A DNA stretch of 59,015 nucleotides from an uncultured Eubacteriales bacterium. Lineage in GTDB: Bacteria; Bacillota; Clostridia; Christensenellales; Aristaeellaceae. This document shows, piece after piece, positions 56,387 to 59,015 of this stretch. Made by a program: the position numbers and the translations under genes. The notes beneath the pieces were generated by a model, which ran no database searches, had not been told where the DNA came from, and saw only the letters and a list, made by a program, of their open reading frames with translations. Location of the stretch: NCBI GenBank assembly GCA_902764915.1, contig CACWXY010000019.1, forward strand, positions 1 through 59,015, read 5' to 3'. The stretch's first letter is position 1; each line of letters begins with the position of its first letter.

Positions 56387-56538
56387 GTATGCCATGACTT
56401 TCCCAAAACCGGATACCTCCCAAAGCAAAATGCGCATCGGCTCGGCCTCTTTGTCATTTTGCGATGTCTGTCCAGTCCCTTGCCTGTATCCATAGGAAAG
56501 CTTTACGGATTCAATGATTGCTTCGAAAACTCCAGTTC

Positions 56539-57420
56539 TTACCCTTTCTGCCTCCGACCATCCGCTTTCTTTGTCAGACGCTGCGTTCTCGCCTTTTCCT
56601 CCGTATCCTCATCCTCCACATACCCGTCATACGGCGCTTCCGGATCGCTGTAATGTCTGGTGAATGGCTTGCAGATCTCAGTCCTGTGGGCAAAAACAAA
56701 GTCCAGATCATCCGTCCAGCCTGTATGCCCGGTAATCACTGCCACAGGCTGCTTTCTGGAACGAATATTCGCTTCCAGTTTTTCCAGTGAACGCACTGCC
56801 AGCCTATTGTCTTCCGCCAGTGTGCTGATAAAGCTGTATCCTCCGTCTGCACCGAACCAGATCGTATCTCCGGTAAACAGGTATCTGTCATCAATCAGAT
56901 AAACCATATGCCCCCAGGTGTGGCCGGGAACCAGGATACACTCAACCTTGATGTCCCCCAAATACAGGATCTGGCCATCCTTCAGTGTTACCCGCCGGTT
57001 GTCCATGCGGACCATAGGCAGCCTGTAACAGCCATGAAAAACCTTCCGCCTGGCTTCACCGGTCAGATAGCGGTTTTCAATCTCACCGATATACACTGTC
57101 GCATTCCTGAACAGCTGTTCGCTGTCGTTCTCCAGAGCACCTACATGATCGGTGTCCTGGTGCGTGATAAGAATGTGCTGAATGGAAGCCGGATCCATGT
57201 CCAGCCATCCCATTTTTTCCTGCAGCCGTGCATAGTTGTATCCCGCATCAATCATGATTGTGACGCCATTTTTGGTATAAAAGAAAATGTTGGCGACCCA
57301 CTCCCGCACACAGGCTACATGCTCGTCAATTCTGCCTGTGTTCAGCGGCTTGAAAATCGCTCTTCCGCGAAACAGTGCACTCATGGACCGCTTCTGATGA
57401 TCTGAATCTTTCCTTGCCAT
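56539..57420 (-). CDS. MBL-fold metallo-hydrolase with HxDxDH metal site
   Basis: Metallo-beta-lactamase-fold hydrolase of 293 residues, likely cytoplasmic. The metal motif is ILITHQDTDHVGAL: the second His of the usual HxHxDH is Asp (His87, Asp89, Asp91, His92). Further ligands are in LVPGHTWGHMVY, FTGDTIWFG and VITGHTGW. The C-terminus is charged (EDEDTEEKARTQR). The Asp for His change occurs in some MBL groups and alters the metal site. Function unknown: glyoxalase II-like or lactonase-like hydrolysis are possible. ATG follows GGAGAAAA. Confidence 0.88.
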   Translation of the reverse strand: MARKDSDHQKRSMSALFRGRAIFKPLNTGRIDEHVACVREWVANIFFYTKNGVTIMIDAGYNYARLQEKMGWLDMDPASIQHILITHQDTDHVGALENDSEQLFRNATVYIGEIENRYLTGEARRKVFHGCYRLPMVRMDNRRVTLKDGQILYLGDIKVECILVPGHTWGHMVYLIDDRYLFTGDTIWFGADGGYSFISTLAEDNRLAVRSLEKLEANIRSRKQPVAVITGHTGWTDDLDFVFAHRTEICKPFTRHYSDPEAPYDGYVEDEDTEEKARTQRLTKKADGRRQKG

Positions 57421-57489
57421 ATATTTTCTCCTTCACTGTGCCTTTCCGACAGGCTCTGTCCTGTCCCTTTCTCTGTCCCTGCATGCAAG

Positions 57490-58057
57490 TCATGTCTTCT
57501 TTTTCATCACAGCCACCGCACAGGGAACCCGGCTATCGGCCAGTGTCACCTGCCTATCACTGTATCCTGCATTCTGACCCCCTGCAGGTTCCCACGGTAA
57601 ACTTACACTTGAATTCCGCTCCTGTCCTGCCCACAGCAGTGGCAGAATAACTGATCCTTCCTTTCCGGTCACAGTTCATGCAGGTTGGAATAATCAGCAG
57701 GCCGTCTGATTTACATGCCCGGTTCAGTTCAAGCGGTGCTTTCATGGGATCGCCCAGGAGATGAATGGCATTCCCGGCAGCGACTTCATCAAAGCACGAA
57801 TCCGCAGAATCGAGTACCGTAATGTCCGCCTGACAGAACACAATACTGGGAAATAGCCGCACAGTTTTTCTCCCCTTTCTCGGCATCTTCGGCGCAAAGT
57901 CCGCATCTGTCAGAGACCTGCATCGCCCTGCCATCACCCGGGAGAGAAGCCCTGTGCCCCAGTCACATTCCAGTACATCGTCATTTGGCTGTATCCATTG
58001 TGCAGCAATGCTGCACAATGCCCTGTGTGCCTTCCGGTTGATTCTCTTCACAAACAC
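57490..58057 (-). pseudogene. Broken class I SAM-dependent methyltransferase gene
   Basis: The frame from 58057 (GTG) encodes 166 residues with WIQPNDDVLECDWGTGLLSRVM (SAM motif I), SLTDADFAPKM, FCQADITVLDSAD and AAGNAIHLLGDPMKA, a typical small methyltransferase. After KCKFTVGTCRG it ends in CRIQ. The next frame continues with AGYSDRQVTLADSRVPCAVAVM to 57490, which is the expected family C-terminus. The join lacks about four residues, so a short deletion shifted the frame. Motif I also shows DW where a small residue is usual. Inactivation is likely unless there is a sequencing error. Confidence 0.7.
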
Positions 58058-58096
58058 GTCTTACACACCTGCCACCCGATCCCGGAACATAGACCC

Positions 58097-58807
58097 TCAT
58101 TCCTGTTCATAGCCGGCATGCAGTTCTCCTGATCTGTGCATTTCCTTCAGCAGAATGATTCCCAGCATTAGTACCAGTGCATGACCAAAAGACTCTGTTC
58201 CATGGTCCAGCTGGTTAAGCGGCCAGGGAAAAAGCGAAAGAAGATTGCCGACAAGGCCCGGACACATGATGGGATTGCACATTGTTGCCAGTATCCGGCC
58301 CGCCTGGCTCTTCAGCGGAATCACACCTTTCCAGACCATCGCTATCATTGCTGCTGATAATCCGATATCACACAGAATATATGCGGCCGCCATGCCCGGC
58401 GCATTGGCATAGAACACACGGTTGGCAATATCGGCCACCTGTTGCATGTCGCCATATGCCTGGTAGACAAAACGGAAAACCAAGGCATCCGTCATAAACA
58501 TGGCATGTACCCATGTCCAGGCAACCGCTCCCGTTATGTATGCCGTATGGAAAATCCGCATCCATGCCGGATGCTTTTCCGCCGTCCTATGCCTTCTCAG
58601 CAGCCAGTAGAAGCGATGGAAGCCCATATAGTACATGAGCGTTCCCACAAAACCGCACAGAATACTGACAACCATGCGCCATGTGGACATGTCCAGATAG
58701 GCAACACGGGTGAACATGCCCAGCATTTCCGTGGTCTGTCCTTTTCCCGTTGCGGAAAACAAAAAGTCACCGCACACATACAGCAGACATCCGATGATCC
58801 CAATCAT
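58097..58807 (-). CDS. Hypothetical multi-pass membrane protein
   Basis: Unknown function. The 236-residue protein has about six to seven hydrophobic segments (MIGIIGCLLYVCGDFLFS, MVVSILCGFVGTLMYYMG, AYITGAVAWTWVHAMF, AAYILCDIGLSAAMIAMV, ALVLMLGIILL) and short charged loops; it resembles DUF6796-type proteins, as far as I can tell. The start is uncertain: ATG at 58807 has only a weak site, and the coding-like frame runs on upstream (TKQLLDLYEKTRKQL) without an ATG, GTG or TTG before a stop near 58870. The true start may be lost or non-standard. Confidence 0.7.
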   Translation of the reverse strand: MIGIIGCLLYVCGDFLFSATGKGQTTEMLGMFTRVAYLDMSTWRMVVSILCGFVGTLMYYMGFHRFYWLLRRHRTAEKHPAWMRIFHTAYITGAVAWTWVHAMFMTDALVFRFVYQAYGDMQQVADIANRVFYANAPGMAAAYILCDIGLSAAMIAMVWKGVIPLKSQAGRILATMCNPIMCPGLVGNLLSLFPWPLNQLDHGTESFGHALVLMLGIILLKEMHRSGELHAGYEQE

Positions 58808-58893
58808 CAGCTGCTTCCGGGTCTTTTCATACAGATCCAGTAACTGTTTAGTCAGGATATTAGAGTACTAATTCTCTTGCCTATCGACTCCAT

Positions 58894-59015
58894 TCAACCT
58901 GCTTTCTGATCAAATTCATTTGCAGAACTATCTGTAGATTCCTGAACAGTTTCATTGGGTCTCTTCTTGGGGAGTCCATTGGGAAATATCAGTGAATCAC
59001 TATTTCCCAGGAATC
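58894..59015 (-). CDS. C-terminal end of an unknown protein, cut by the window edge
   Basis: A stop-free frame of 40 codons runs in from the right edge and ends with TGA at 58894-58896. It encodes a hydrophilic tail (NGLPKKRPNETVQES, NEFDQKAG). This stretch is more AT-rich than the rest. It also holds a hairpin, GGGAAATA/TATTTCCC (58981-58988 and 59001-59008). A chance open frame is possible. No family recognised. Confidence 0.35.
   Translation of the reverse strand, partial: FLGNSDSLIFPNGLPKKRPNETVQESTDSSANEFDQKAG

Overview
This window looks like chromosomal DNA of an anaerobic, carbohydrate-fermenting Clostridia-type member of the Firmicutes (Bacillota). By eye the GC content is in the mid-50s percent. 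The evidence is strong AGGAGG-type ribosome sites, LplB/LplC-type sugar permeases, a KtrAB potassium system, a UvrX-type polymerase with a YolD-like gene, a YaaO-like decarboxylase beside tmk, and several plant-polysaccharide hydrolases (GH28, GH42, GH9). A gut or rumen Christensenellales/Oscillospirales-like bacterium would fit, but the species cannot be named from this sequence. I saw no insertion sequences, prophage, CRISPR arrays or tRNA genes.

Layout. 1-384: left-edge rRNA-type promoter firing off the window, then the terminator of the inositol operon. 385-8869: myo-inositol catabolic operon iolJ-C-A-G-B-D-E (minus strand). 9065-10768: divergent gene of unknown function. 10916-16127: sugar-uptake operon (unknown putative carbohydrate-active protein, two LplB/C-type permeases, solute-binding protein), divergent from a DeoR-type regulator (16385-17155) across a control region with four phased GAGYAAC repeats. 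17212-19723: small operon of a HAD phosphatase, an unknown protein and a GH28-like enzyme. 20026-23731: housekeeping operon of an Orn/Lys/Arg decarboxylase, a HAD phosphatase fused to thymidylate kinase, and mnmA. 23790-34831: Mrp ATPase, a lipoprotein with six peptidoglycan-binding repeats, a split ThrE-type exporter, an M3 peptidase, a small His/Gly-rich membrane protein, uvrA, an RpiB-like isomerase and a HAM1/RdgB pyrophosphatase. 34881-39771: Fbp-type ABC importer with a glycerophosphodiesterase. 39909-41942: ktrB-ktrA. 42131-43951: Y-family polymerase and a convergent yolD-like gene. 44209-51125: secreted cell-wall-binding protein, M42 peptidase, PAP2 phosphatase, soluble hybrid histidine kinase and HD-GYP-like protein. 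51155-56068: GH42 and GH9 enzymes. 56539-59015: MBL-fold hydrolase, a broken methyltransferase gene, a membrane protein and the tail of an unknown gene.

How the genes fit together. The left third is dedicated to sugars: inositol is oxidised to acetyl-CoA-level products, oligosaccharides are imported, and pectin-like material is trimmed. The iol operon has no transporter or IolR regulator of its own inside the window. Neither solute-binding protein has a lipobox cysteine. The most unusual single gene is the HAD-thymidylate kinase fusion. The most unusual regulatory signal is the phased repeat array at 16223-16271, followed by a 100-bp nested inverted-repeat element at 19900-19999. All functions are inferred from sequence motifs read by eye; no database search was run.
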